Position numbers and translations under genes: made by a program. A model generated the notes under the pieces. The model did no database searches. It saw only the letters and a program-made list of their open reading frames with translations, and was not told the DNA's origin. From positions 372,001-436,000 of the forward strand of contig NZ_JAFCJK010000007.1 in NCBI RefSeq assembly GCF_018131005.1: a DNA stretch of 64,000 nt, given 5' to 3'. Every line of letters starts with the position of its first letter. The first letter of the stretch is position 1. The stretch comes from Bradyrhizobium lablabi. Lineage in GTDB: Bacteria; Pseudomonadota; Alphaproteobacteria; Rhizobiales; Xanthobacteraceae. This document shows, piece by piece, positions 16,941-27,078 of this stretch.

Positions 16941-17549
16941 CTAATTCGCCTTCGCTCGCTTCGACCTCGGGGCCGCGGCGCGACCAAGAATCGCCTTGCG
17001 GCCGGCGGCGAGGATCTCGTCGGACAGTTCGCCATTGCCCGCGATGCGCGACATCACGATCGTGCCCATCATGGTCGCAAGCGCAGCCATCGCCTTCTTG
17101 CGCGCGCTGTCGCGTGGCATGCCTGGAATCTGATCGGCCATCATCTCGACCATCTGCTCGATCTTGAGCGCGAAGGCTCTGCGGGTCTTCGGGCTCTCGC
17201 GCGCGATCTCGGCGCCAAGCGTCGGCACCGCGCAGCCATGACCGGGATCGTCGCGATGCGCGGTCGACAGGTAGGCGTCCACGATGGTCGCGAGCCTCTT
17301 GTCCGGCGCCACATCCTCGGTCACCTCGCGCCAGCGCTCGGTGGCGCGGTCCATCGCATAGTTGAATGCCTCGATCACCAGCGCCTCGCGCGAATCGAAA
17401 TGCGCATAGAAGCCGCCATGGGTGAGCCCCGCGTCCTTCATCAAATCGGCGACTCCGATGCCATGCGCGCCCTTCTCGCGCAGCCGAACCGAAGCCTTCC
17501 TCACGATCCGCGAATGGGTTTCCTGCTTGTGTTCTCTCGAATAACGCAT
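16941..17549 (-). CDS. TetR/AcrR-family transcriptional regulator
   Basis: 202 residues. The N-terminal helix-turn-helix domain is standard (RIVRKASVRLREKGAHGIGV, ADLMKDAGLTHGGFYAHFDS, residues about 15-60). The C-terminal ligand domain contains GCAVPTLGAEIARESPKTRR, a pattern of the AcrR/NemR-like branch. The C-terminus is basic (RSKRAKAN). No divergent target gene is adjacent; the nearest gene upstream is the thioesterase 228 bases away on the same strand. Ligand and regulon unknown. Confidence 0.88.
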   Translation of the reverse strand: MRYSREHKQETHSRIVRKASVRLREKGAHGIGVADLMKDAGLTHGGFYAHFDSREALVIEAFNYAMDRATERWREVTEDVAPDKRLATIVDAYLSTAHRDDPGHGCAVPTLGAEIARESPKTRRAFALKIEQMVEMMADQIPGMPRDSARKKAMAALATMMGTIVMSRIAGNGELSDEILAAGRKAILGRAAAPRSKRAKAN

Positions 17550-17777
17550 GTCAGTCTCATGGCATGTTCATGATCATATAATAGCAGACTTTCGCGGAGC
17601 TGGCTGCACTTATTTCACGTTGTCCCGTCTCTCACCTTGCCCCGTCACCGATTATTGAACGGTCGTGAATGCGCCGTGCGAAATCGCCCTGCGGCAACAA
17701 CAGGTTGTTCGTGCCGAACCGCGCGGCCAAGATGGCTCCAATTAGATGATAGCTATACTTTCGTAGCAGGGACGCAG

Positions 17778-18317
17778 CTATATTGGCTTTGGCGCCGTGC
17801 CGATCATGGAGAAAGTCGCGGTTCCGTGCACTGCAAGATTGCCCTTGCCGTCGCGAATGAACCCTTCAGCGTAGCTGGTCTGCCGTCCGAGCTTGATGAC
17901 CTTCCCCTCGGCGGTGATGGTGCCCGAGCGCACCGAGAGCGGACGCAAATAAGCGAGCTTAAGGTCGAGCGTCACCGACGTCTGGCCCGCCGGCAGCACG
18001 GTCGAGATCGCGCAGCCCATCGCGGTGTCGAGCAGAGCAGCGGCCGTCGCACCGTGCAGGAGGCCGATCGTGTTCTCCAGGCTCTCATGCGGATCGAGCT
18101 CCATCACGATCAGCTCCGGCTCGACCAGGCTCATGCGAAACCCGATGAGCCTCGCCATCGGCGGTGGCGGCAGCCGGCCATCGCGGATCGCGCACATCGC
18201 CTCCATGCCGGACATCGCGGCGGCAGCCTTCGCAGCCGGTCCGGGCGCTTGCCATTCCACGACGCGCATGCGCAGCAGATCGGGCGAAAACAGGTCGATC
18301 GTCTCGGCCGCGGACAT
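17778..18317 (-). CDS. PaaI-family hot-dog thioesterase
   Basis: 179 residues from ATG 18317, chosen because GGGAGCC lies just upstream and it avoids a poor eight-residue extension. The hot-dog signature is visible: ENTIGLLHGATAAALLDTAM (HG plus downstream Asp) and SVTLDLKLAYLRPL. The family hydrolyses short or aromatic acyl-CoA thioesters. It diverges from the enoyl-CoA hydratase gene with 136 bases between starts, consistent with a shared acyl-CoA role. Substrate not determinable. Confidence 0.85.
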   Translation of the reverse strand: MSAAETIDLFSPDLLRMRVVEWQAPGPAAKAAAAMSGMEAMCAIRDGRLPPPPMARLIGFRMSLVEPELIVMELDPHESLENTIGLLHGATAAALLDTAMGCAISTVLPAGQTSVTLDLKLAYLRPLSVRSGTITAEGKVIKLGRQTSYAEGFIRDGKGNLAVHGTATFSMIGTAPKPI

Positions 18318-18453
18318 GATGGCTCCCTTAATATGACGCACATCATTCTACTGAATTGCGTCGCGCAGCGCAACGACCGTTTCCGAGTCCCTTGACAGCG
18401 GCGTCTTTTGTCCGGGAAGTGGTGCGACCCATTCCCTGCGTCGAGACCATCCG

Positions 18454-19224
18454 ATGGACATGCTCAATCCCCATTGCGGCGTTGACCGCGACAGCCGCGG
18501 TGTCGTCCGCCTGACGATTTGCGACGCCGGTTCGCTCAACATCCTGAGTTCCGCCGTCACTGACGGGGTACGCGAGGGGTTCCACCAACTCGCCGGCGAT
18601 CGCGACATCCGCGTCCTGATCCTCGCCGGACAAAGCGAAAAGAGCATGATTGGCGGCGCCGACATCAAGGAGATGGCGAGGCTCGACCAAAAATCCGCCG
18701 AACTGTTCATCAGCCGCCTGCGTGACCTCTGCGAGGCCGTGCGCAAGTTCCCGGCGCCGGTGATCGCCCGCCTGCCCGGCTGGTGCCTTGGCGGCGGGCT
18801 CGAGGTCGCGGCGGCCTGTGATTTTCGCATCGCCGCGCATGACGCGAGGTTCGGCATGCCTGAAGTGCGTGTCGGCATCCCCTCGGTGATCCACGCCGCC
18901 CTGTTGCCACGGCTGATCGGCTGGGGCCGCGCCCGTTGGCTCGTGATGACCGCGGAGACCATCGATGCGCCGGTTGCATTCGCCTGGGGCCTCGTCGATG
19001 TACTCGCCAAGCCGGGCGCCCTCGACGATGCGGTCGAGGACACCGTGCAATCGTTGCTCGCATGTGGCCCGGAGGCGCTGCGCATCCAGAAGGAGTTGCT
19101 GCGGCAATGGGAAGAGCTACCGCTGACGGAGTCGGTGAACTTGAGCGTCGGCATGTTCGGGCAATCCTTCCTGACGGGCGAGCCGCAGCGGCTGATGCAG
19201 GGATTCCTGGATCGCAAGCGCTAG
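18454..19224 (+). CDS. Enoyl-CoA hydratase/isomerase family protein
   Basis: 256 residues, crotonase fold. The oxyanion-hole segment SMIGGADIKEMARLDQKSAE and LGGGLEVAAACDFRIAA are present. The second usual catalytic Glu region reads FGMPEVRVGIPSVIHAALLP, keeping the Glu of PEV. The C-terminal helix carries EALRIQKELLRQW. Crotonase-fold enzymes catalyse hydration, isomerisation or hydrolysis of acyl-CoAs, so the reaction is open. It might supply the methacrylyl-CoA hydration step missing from the valine operon, but that is speculation. Confidence 0.85.
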   Translation: MDMLNPHCGVDRDSRGVVRLTICDAGSLNILSSAVTDGVREGFHQLAGDRDIRVLILAGQSEKSMIGGADIKEMARLDQKSAELFISRLRDLCEAVRKFPAPVIARLPGWCLGGGLEVAAACDFRIAAHDARFGMPEVRVGIPSVIHAALLPRLIGWGRARWLVMTAETIDAPVAFAWGLVDVLAKPGALDDAVEDTVQSLLACGPEALRIQKELLRQWEELPLTESVNLSVGMFGQSFLTGEPQRLMQGFLDRKR

Positions 19225-19595
19225 ACAGCGTGAGGTAAACGCACCCGATCATCGCTGCCAGGGAGCCACCCGCAATCACCTCGACCGGATCAGTCGCGAG
19301 CAACGTTCGGGCAACAGTGCGGCGCCGAGCCGAATATGAGCCTTCCGACGCGGCCGTTGCCGTCCAGCCGTACCAATACATAGCGGTAGAACGCTCCCCA
19401 ACGACGGGCCGGCTTTGTCGAGCTAAATGTTGTGTGCGGGTAGACGGTGAACGGTGGCCCGATCACATAGGATCGAGAATGCGGTCCCGTGTACGGCGTC
19501 ATATTGCCCCTAAGGGCAATAGCATCTGAGCCAATCCGGGCGGATAAAAAAAGCTCGCGCTTTGCGGGGCCGTTACAAGCGGCTGGAGGATCACC
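19225..19595. other. Intergenic region before the 2H-phosphoesterase-like gene
   Basis: 371 bases between two plus-strand genes. The only frame with a plausible ribosome binding site is on the minus strand at 19290-19502, listed separately at low confidence. GCCCCTAAGGGC near 19505 is a small palindrome. I see no RNA gene or recognised repeat. Confidence 0.45.
19290..19502 (-). CDS. Possible small orphan protein
   Basis: A 70-residue frame starting ATG at 19502 with AGGGG four bases upstream. The sequence contains WGAFYRYVLVRLDGNGRVGR, which looks like an amphipathic beta-strand pattern, but no signal peptide, membrane helix or known family. It sits antiparallel to its neighbours in a 371-base gap. 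It may be a gene remnant or chance frame; I list it only because start context and composition are not absurd. Confidence 0.22.
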   Translation of the reverse strand: MTPYTGPHSRSYVIGPPFTVYPHTTFSSTKPARRWGAFYRYVLVRLDGNGRVGRLIFGSAPHCCPNVARD

Positions 19596-20324
19596 ATGTT
19601 TGCATGTACGAAAGTCCCGGCGGCATTGAGCATCGGCCTGCTGGGAGCGCTGCTCGGACATGCGCAGCCGTTGCATGCTCAGGCTCAAAACCCGGTCACG
19701 GCCATCGATATCCTGCTCGAGCCCGACAGGACAATGATCGAGAATGCGACGGCCGCTAACGAGCGCCTGCTCAAGGTCTTTCCAAAGGGCTTCGCTCTGG
19801 GCAAGACGCATCAACCCCACATCTCGACCCTGCAGCGGTATGTGAAGACGGCTGACCTTGACAAGGTCTACGAGGCCGTAGGCAAGGTCCTGGCCGAGGA
19901 GAAGCCGACCGGCTGGAAGTTGAAGGCGTACAAGTACTACTACATCCCCTGGAAGGACCTTGGCCTTGCCGGGATCGTGATCGAGCCGACCAACGACCTC
20001 ATCCGATACCAAAAGAAGCTGATCGACGCCGTTGCGCCGTTCACTGTGGAGACGGGGACGGCAGCAGCCTTCGTCACCACGAAGGAAGACCCCGACATTA
20101 ATGAGCCGACGATCGACTACGTGAGAGCCTTTGTGCCGAATGAAACTGGCACGAAGTTCAACCCGCATGTGACCATCGGTCTCGCCTCCCAGGATTACCT
20201 GAAGGAACTGCTCGACGAGAAGTTTCAGGCGTTCACGTTCTCGCCGGTAGGAGTGTCCGTCTATCACCTCGGCAACTTCGGGACGGCCCGGACGAAGCTC
20301 AAGAGTTGGGAATTGAAGCCCTGA
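19596..20324 (+). CDS. Exported 2H-phosphoesterase-superfamily-like protein
   Basis: 242 residues with a signal peptide (about 1-29, ending LHAQA). The mature domain carries two H-x-[ST] motifs about 115 residues apart: PHIST (His75) and NPHVTIG (His191). These are the paired catalytic His motifs of the 2H superfamily (2'-5' RNA ligase-like, cyclic phosphodiesterases), each in the expected beta-strand context. Most 2H enzymes are cytoplasmic, so export is unusual. It lies 102 bases before the second sulfatase on the same strand. Superfamily call rests on motifs only; a phosphoester substrate outside the cytoplasm is inference. Confidence 0.65.
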   Translation: MFACTKVPAALSIGLLGALLGHAQPLHAQAQNPVTAIDILLEPDRTMIENATAANERLLKVFPKGFALGKTHQPHISTLQRYVKTADLDKVYEAVGKVLAEEKPTGWKLKAYKYYYIPWKDLGLAGIVIEPTNDLIRYQKKLIDAVAPFTVETGTAAAFVTTKEDPDINEPTIDYVRAFVPNETGTKFNPHVTIGLASQDYLKELLDEKFQAFTFSPVGVSVYHLGNFGTARTKLKSWELKP

Positions 20325-20426
20325 AGTGCTTGTCGGACTTCATGTTGCATCGGCCTGTAAATCAATAGTGCGGGTCACTATTCCCGCCTAATTGCGTACC
20401 ATCCGGCACAAAGGGAGAAACCGACG

Positions 20427-22100
20427 ATGAAGACCAGAGGAGCAATCTTGCGCACCTTACTGGCAGGCGTCGCCACCCTGGCGGCAATGAACGTGCCAGC
20501 ATCGGCCCAACAACAGAAGCGACCGAACGTCGTCATGCTGATGACCGACGATACTGGCTGGAACGATTTCGGCGCCTACAGCGGGGGCGGCAGAGCGCTC
20601 GGCCATCCGACACCAAACATCGACAGGATCGCCAAGGAGGGCGCAACATTCACCAATTGGTACGGTCAAGCGAGCTGCACGGCAGGCCGCGCCTCGTTTA
20701 TCACTGGGCGCATTCCGATCCGTTCGGCGCTGTCGATTGTGGTCGCTCCGGGCGACGAGAATGCGCTCAAAAAGGAGACGCCAACCATCGCGGAGTTTTT
20801 TCAAAAGAGCGGTTACTCGACCTATTTTTCTGGCAAATGGCATCTCGGCGACAAGCCAGAGTCCTATCCAATCGAGCATGGTTTCGACGAGATGAAGGCG
20901 TTCGCGGCATATTATCCGGGCGTCTACACCTACGCTGACACCTCGAAATGGTTCCATCCGTGGTTCCCGTCATACAATCCGGAAATCGCGAAAGCGTATT
21001 TCGACGTCGTGAACATGTACGAATGGGAGGGCGTCGCGGGGCAACCGGCGAAGAGAGGCGAATACATTACCTACGACTACCTGGCCAACTTCGATGTCCG
21101 GCAAGCCGACTATGCTATCGACTACATCAAGAAGCATGCCAAGGATGGCAAGCCGTTCTTCATGGATGTCAACTTCATGAAGATGCACAACCCGACCAAC
21201 GCTTCGCCGAAGTTCGCTGGGAAGTCGCGGCTTGGCGACTACTCGGATTCTCTGCTCGAACTTGATGACGACATCGGGCGGATCATGGACGCGATACGAA
21301 CGGACGCGCCAAACACGATTGTCATCGTGACGGCGGACAATGGTGCATGGCAGGATGCCTATCCTGATGCGGGCACCACGCCTTTCCGTGGCGAAAAGGG
21401 TTCGGCATTTGAAGGTGGCTGGCGTGTACCGGGACTGATGTGGTGGCCCGAGCACATTCCGGCTGGTGCGCAGTACGATGAAATGATGTCGCATATCGAC
21501 TGCTGGGCAACGCTCGCCAAGATGGTCGGCCTGACCCCACCGCCGCAGGGCGGATGGACCGACAACAATGGCAAGCCAATCTACTTTGATAGCATCGATA
21601 ACAGCGAGTACATCCTCGGTCGCGCGAAGCACTCAGCACGAAAGTCGTGGATCTACATCGACGGTGAAAACTTCATGGGAGCGCGCGCGGATGTCGGCGG
21701 CGATCCAACCAACCCCGATGTCAGCATCGCGTGGAAGTACCTATGGACGGCCAAGGACACCTGGCTCGGTTCAGAGCAGAACCTGGGCGCGATCGGCTCG
21801 GTTTATAATCTGACAATGGACCCGTTCGAGAAATACGACATGGTGTTCAACGGCGCGATGTCGGCACGCATGCCAACCCAGTCGCCAGGCAAGTATGCCG
21901 GACAGGACAACGGCTGGGTCTTGGCGCTAATCAGCCCGGTTGTGATGGAGTTCAACAAGTCGATCGTCAACTATCCAAGCATCAAGCGTTTGCCGGGCGG
22001 AGCTTCGAACGATTGGAGACCCGATCTGCAACGCCCGGAAAATCCGGTTCCGTTGCTGGATATGAAACGCCTGCCGAATATCAAGGGCAGCGGCGGGTAG
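20427..22100 (+). CDS. Exported sulfatase (formylglycine type, CTAGR)
   Basis: 557 residues with a signal peptide (about 1-28, ending ASA-QQ). The metal strand is PNVVMLMTDDTGWNDFGAYS, the active site C84-T-A-G-R-A-S-F-I-T-G, and SGKWHLGD and TADNGAWQDAYPDAG provide further family residues. It shares the Ala-containing CTAGR motif and general architecture with the sulfatase at 14851, but has its own middle region (NMYEWEGVAGQPAKRGEYI). It hydrolyses a sulfate ester, probably in the periplasm. GGGAGAAA precedes the ATG. It is followed by a truncated gene remnant. Confidence 0.9.
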   Translation: MKTRGAILRTLLAGVATLAAMNVPASAQQQKRPNVVMLMTDDTGWNDFGAYSGGGRALGHPTPNIDRIAKEGATFTNWYGQASCTAGRASFITGRIPIRSALSIVVAPGDENALKKETPTIAEFFQKSGYSTYFSGKWHLGDKPESYPIEHGFDEMKAFAAYYPGVYTYADTSKWFHPWFPSYNPEIAKAYFDVVNMYEWEGVAGQPAKRGEYITYDYLANFDVRQADYAIDYIKKHAKDGKPFFMDVNFMKMHNPTNASPKFAGKSRLGDYSDSLLELDDDIGRIMDAIRTDAPNTIVIVTADNGAWQDAYPDAGTTPFRGEKGSAFEGGWRVPGLMWWPEHIPAGAQYDEMMSHIDCWATLAKMVGLTPPPQGGWTDNNGKPIYFDSIDNSEYILGRAKHSARKSWIYIDGENFMGARADVGGDPTNPDVSIAWKYLWTAKDTWLGSEQNLGAIGSVYNLTMDPFEKYDMVFNGAMSARMPTQSPGKYAGQDNGWVLALISPVVMEFNKSIVNYPSIKRLPGGASNDWRPDLQRPENPVPLLDMKRLPNIKGSGG

Positions 22101-22127
22101 TCACCACCACAAATGCGTAAAGTGTAG

Positions 22128-22445
22128 AGAATTGCTGCTGGTCTTTTCGGCGTCAAATTCGAGAGCGGCCTTCGCGACACGGTCGCGCCGACAAGAACCG
22201 ACCGTTCTGCCGAACCCTCCGAAAACGAAGACCTCGCCAAACAATCGCAGAATCCTATCGCCGATCTCGTCAGCGTTCCGTTCCAGAGCAATACAAATTT
22301 CAACGCTGGGCCGTTCAACCGCACCCAGCAAGCGCTCAACATCCAGCCAGTCGTGCCGTTGCATCTCAACGCCGACTGGAACCTGATCTCACGCACCATC
22401 ATGCCCGTGATCAGTCAGCCTAGCCCGCTTGCTGGGGCCGATGCC
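22128..22445 (+). pseudogene. 5' remnant of a transporter/neuromedin-U-annotated outer-membrane-type gene
   Basis: Read from about 22128, the plus strand is open and contains NPIADLVSVPFQSNTNFNAG, then TQQALNIQPVVPLHL and WNLISRTIMPVISQP. This is the conserved N-terminal block of a family of outer-membrane-like proteins labelled 'transporter' or 'neuromedin U' in proteobacterial genomes. No start codon or signal peptide precedes it; an in-frame TAG lies just upstream near 22125. Homology stops near 22440, where the convergent histidine kinase gene ends. Both ends are therefore missing, and the remnant is about a third of a normal gene. Family identity is from recognised motifs. Confidence 0.6.
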
Positions 22446-22447
22446 GC

Positions 22448-24841
22448 TTATCCGGCCACTGCACGTCGGCGTCGTGGCAGCCGCACCGTGAACTCGGTGA
22501 AATCACCGACTTTGCTGTCGACCGTGATGGTGCCGCCGTGCTGTTGCGTTACGATCTCGTAGCTGATCGACAGGCCAAGCCCGGTGCCCTCGCCGGTTGG
22601 CTTTGTCGTGAAGAAAGGCTGGAATAGCTTCTCCCTGTTTTCCGGCGCAACACCGGTGCCATTGTCGCGCACCCGGACCTCTACGCATTCGCCGACCTCG
22701 CGGGTCGTGACCTTCAATGCTGGGCGGTGAGTTCCGTCGCTCGTGCGACCCCGCTCGTGGGCGGCATAGAAGCCATTTCCTATGAGATTAAGGAGTACGC
22801 GAGTCAGCTCCTGCCGCACGACATCAACCGGTGCTAGGTTACGGTCGAGTTCGTGCTCCAGCGTGATGTCGAAATTCGGATCCTGCGCACGGGCGCCGTG
22901 ATAGGCGAGGTTCAAGGCCTCCTCGACAAGCCCATTCAGATCCGTAGGTTGCCAATCGTCGCTACCGCCACGCGAGTGCTGCAGCATGCTCCGGACAATG
23001 CCGTCGGCGCGACGACCGTGCTCGACGATCTTCTCGAGATTTCCGGTCAACATGCCAATCGTCTCGCTAATCTCTTCACGTTTGTCGGGATCGATGGTGC
23101 CGACCGCAGCCGCGGCATCCTTCAACTCGTCCAACAGTTCGACAGAGAGGCCAGCAAAGTTGTTAACGAAATTGAGGGGATTCTTGATCTCATGCGCTAT
23201 GCCCGCAGTTACTTGTCCGAGCGCGGCCATTTTTTGTGCATAGACAAGGCTAGCTTGCGTCGCCTGCAACTCACGCAAAGCCGTCTCTGCCGCGTCTCGC
23301 GCGGAACGAATTGCCTCTTCAGCCTGCTTCCTCTTGGTGATGTCGGCATAAATCAGCACGAAGCCACCGCCCGGCACTGGATTCCGGCGCACCTCGATGA
23401 CCCGTCCATCGGGGCGCGTCCGCTCGAACCGCAGCTCTCGAGTCGTATCGTCGAGAGTGCGGCTCAGTTCCGCCTCAAGATCGGCGGAGTACTCGCCGCG
23501 CCTGGCGAGATAGCGGAAATACTCCGAATAGCTCGGCCGCTGGGCGAGGTAGTCGTCGGGCAGATCAAGGATCTCCTGGAAGTTGCGGTTCCACGCAACG
23601 AGGCGCGTGTCGGCCCCGAACATGACAACGCCATCGCCCATGTTGTCGAAGGTGACGCGCAGCTCGGCCTGGCGGTCGCGCAATTCGTCGAAAAGCCGAG
23701 CATTCTCGATTGCGATCACCGCCTGGTCGGCGAAGGTGGTGGCAAGCTCGATTTCCTTGTCCGTGAAAGGTTCAACACGCGTACGGCTTACGGTGAGTAT
23801 ACCGATCAAAGTCTCCTCGCGCAGCAGGGGGATGCCGAGACCCGTACGGAAGCCGGCGATCCTCTGTGCTTCCCTATAGGTGTATCCCGGGTCGTCCAAG
23901 ACATCGGGGATGTGGACAGCGCGACGCTCTGATACCACGCGGCCGGTCATCGAGCTGCGATCGGCGGCGGGCGGATTAGCGCGAATGAACTTCTTTGCCT
24001 CAGCCGAAAGGCCGCGCGCAGCGACCATTTGATAGACGTCATCCTGCCGGCGAAAGACATACGCCTGATCCGCGCGGCAAAGGCGGGTTACGGTCTCTGC
24101 CAGTGTATCAAGAACCGTATCGAGGTCCACTGATGAGCGGCTGATGACCTTGAGCACATCGGCGGTCGCGGTCTGTTGCTGCAGGGATTCGGTGAGATCG
24201 CGTGTGCGCGCCTGCACCTGATCGAACAGTTGCGCGCTCTCGATCGCGATCACCGCCTGATCGGCGAAGGTTTTCAGTAACTCGATCTGGGTATCGCTGA
24301 AACCGCCGAGTTCTCGGCTTCCAAGGGCGACCACCCCGATTGGCAGGTCACCTCGCATTAGGGGGACCAAGACTGCGGATTTTACTGTCAAGCCCCGCAT
24401 CGCGGGGGTGAGCCCAGGTTCCGATTCTAAGTCTCTTATGTGGATGACCTGTCGGTCGATGATTGCACGCCCCGCAGGCCACTCGCGCGTCGGCTTCATC
24501 GGGTACATCGCTTGGACCGCTTGCCGTACCGAAGGGTCGTCGCTGACACCGGTCGCCGCACGCCAATGGATCAGCGTGCCGTCGAATTGATACACTGTCG
24601 AGCCGTAACCGCCGCAGAGGTCGCGCGCACGTTCAACGATCAGATCGAACACGGGCTGCGGATCACCCGGCGATGCGGACATCACCTTTAGTACGTCGTT
24701 GGCAGCGGCCTGATACGCGATCCGCTCGCTGTAAGCGTCGTTACGCGCGGCCAGTTCTGCGCGAGCCTCGTCGAGCTTACGCTGGAGTTCCGCGATAATT
24801 CGTTGCGGATCAAGTGCTGCGTTGTCGGTCGTCCCAGTCAT
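22448..24841 (-). CDS. Orphan GAF-GAF-PAS sensor histidine kinase
   Basis: 797 residues, no membrane segments, so cytoplasmic. The order is an N-terminal coiled coil (about 10-45, IIAELQRKLDEARAELAARN), GAF 1 (about 55-200), GAF 2 (about 235-395), PAS (about 400-515, ending FVLIYADITKRKQAEEA), HisKA with H-box GIAHEIKNPLNFVNNF (His near 552), then a HATPase domain with N-box NLIGNGFYAA, DNGTGV and GEGTGLGLSISYEIV. It autophosphorylates on His. No response regulator is encoded nearby, so the partner is unknown. Tandem GAFs suggest sensing of a small ligand or redox signal. Its 3' end abuts the transporter remnant. Confidence 0.92.
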   Translation of the reverse strand: MTGTTDNAALDPQRIIAELQRKLDEARAELAARNDAYSERIAYQAAANDVLKVMSASPGDPQPVFDLIVERARDLCGGYGSTVYQFDGTLIHWRAATGVSDDPSVRQAVQAMYPMKPTREWPAGRAIIDRQVIHIRDLESEPGLTPAMRGLTVKSAVLVPLMRGDLPIGVVALGSRELGGFSDTQIELLKTFADQAVIAIESAQLFDQVQARTRDLTESLQQQTATADVLKVISRSSVDLDTVLDTLAETVTRLCRADQAYVFRRQDDVYQMVAARGLSAEAKKFIRANPPAADRSSMTGRVVSERRAVHIPDVLDDPGYTYREAQRIAGFRTGLGIPLLREETLIGILTVSRTRVEPFTDKEIELATTFADQAVIAIENARLFDELRDRQAELRVTFDNMGDGVVMFGADTRLVAWNRNFQEILDLPDDYLAQRPSYSEYFRYLARRGEYSADLEAELSRTLDDTTRELRFERTRPDGRVIEVRRNPVPGGGFVLIYADITKRKQAEEAIRSARDAAETALRELQATQASLVYAQKMAALGQVTAGIAHEIKNPLNFVNNFAGLSVELLDELKDAAAAVGTIDPDKREEISETIGMLTGNLEKIVEHGRRADGIVRSMLQHSRGGSDDWQPTDLNGLVEEALNLAYHGARAQDPNFDITLEHELDRNLAPVDVVRQELTRVLLNLIGNGFYAAHERGRTSDGTHRPALKVTTREVGECVEVRVRDNGTGVAPENREKLFQPFFTTKPTGEGTGLGLSISYEIVTQQHGGTITVDSKVGDFTEFTVRLPRRRRAVAG

Positions 24842-25313
24842 CTTGCTGGCTCATCCTGCCCGTTTTCTAGCAGACCAAAGCCGCCAGATCGCTTTGGCAG
24901 AGCGTCGCAGCGAATTTGGTCGCGAATGTCCCTACGGGTCACGAGCGGGACCGGCCACCTGCCCTGTCGGCTTGGCCGCCTTGGGTCAAAAGGCGGCATC
25001 AGTCAGCATCGTGGCCACGTCCGCGTTACCTCCTGAAAGCGGACATCACAGTCAAACCGATTTTCCGGCGGTTGATCGCGAGTAGAGCGCATTCGGCCGA
25101 AAGCCGCCTTACGGTGACAGTGCACTCAATCATCGCGTCGCACGATGAAGAGGCTGATTGCCCGCATGCGAATTGTCGATCACTGATTTGCCCGACGACG
25201 CAACTTCCCGCATGAAAAATATTCCGCTTCACGTTTGACCCAAATCAGGTGTTCAATCCCGGCCATCTCGCCCGAATGAGGGGCGCTTCGCGATCGTCAC
25301 GAGTGTTGCGGTG
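24842..25313. other. Gene-free stretch upstream of the histidine kinase
   Basis: No credible gene. A hairpin with arms GCCGCCTT (24975-24982) and AAGGCGGC (24990-24997) is followed by GTCCGCGTTACCTCCTGAAA GCGGACATC near 25020-25048. That text resembles a dispersed element often mis-called as small proteins with a 'SALPPKADI' signature. The rest is unremarkable. It should include the promoter of the histidine kinase. Confidence 0.45.
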
Positions 25314-25640
25314 AGATGCGGTGGACGCCGGGTGCGCAACTGACGAGTGCGCGCGAGGCGGACGGCGAAGTCGTGTGGTTCTGGCGCCCCAAGGCAGGCG
25401 TTAAGTCCGTGGAGCGATCCATGAGACGGACGGTGTCAACAAAGTCTGGTCACCGGGAAGATCACGAAATAAGCCGTAAACCATCGCGCAGGGAAAGCCG
25501 GGTTGTTCCGGTTACACCTGTGGTCCTACCCCGGTGCTTTTTGTTGCACCGGGCCCATGGGTGCGATCGGCACCCGGCTTTCCCTGCGCCCTCTTTCCAT
25601 GCGAGGGCAAACGAGCGGCAAGTCTCGGACGCAGCGCGCC
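25314..25640 (+). repeat. Large dispersed repeat (about 300 bases)
   Basis: The stretch GGTGTCAACAAAGTCTGGTC, AAATAAGCCGTAAACC, GCGCAGGGAAAGCCGGGTTG, GTGCGATCGGCACCCGGC and TTTCCCTGCGCCCTC is a long repeat I recognise from many Bradyrhizobium loci. It has inverted GCAGGGAAAGCCGG / CCGGCTTTCCCTGC arms about 100 bases apart. Positions 25542-25593 match the reverse complement of 63949-64000 at 50 of 52 bases. Frames across it (for example 25316-25738) are artefacts. The outer limits are approximate. Confidence 0.78.
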
Positions 25641-25773
25641 GCGAGAACGCGGACCCTTGCCCCCGCTCATGCGAACACGACAAATTGTCATGCCCACCCG
25701 GATTGAATTTTTTGCGCTGCATTATATTATGTGCGTAATTCAATCGAATCTCAGACATCCAGGGAGTCCCGCC

Positions 25774-26970
<1,197 letters not shown>

Positions 26971-26991
26971 TCGTCGGCCGAGTCCGATAAT

Positions 26992-27025
26992 GAGGGAACT
27001 ATGTCATTTCCGACGTAGCTCCTTC
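26992..27025. terminator. Imperfect hairpin after the thiolase gene
   Basis: GAGGGAACTATGTC (26992-27005) pairs with GACGTAGCTCCTTC (27012-27025) across a six-base loop, allowing three G-U type mismatches. It lies 22 bases after the thiolase stop and 54 bases before the MFS start, so it may end or attenuate transcription. There is no T-tract. Confidence 0.45.
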
Positions 27026-27078
27026 ATGACAGAATGTGTACCCAAGATCGTCTCCCGGCAAACGTCTTTTGAGGACCA

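Noticed and set aside
20457..20957. Minus-strand frame across the 5' end of the second sulfatase
   Set aside because: Shadow of a gene with signal peptide and active-site motifs on the other strand.
13162..25000. Defence island or prophage in the mixed region
   Set aside because: Genes are regulators, sulfatases, acyl-CoA enzymes and a kinase; no nuclease, toxin, integrase or phage gene, and no attachment-site duplication was seen.
25316..25738. 140-residue open frame
   Set aside because: It lies across the dispersed repeat whose other copy ends the window; composition and repeat structure show it is not a protein gene.
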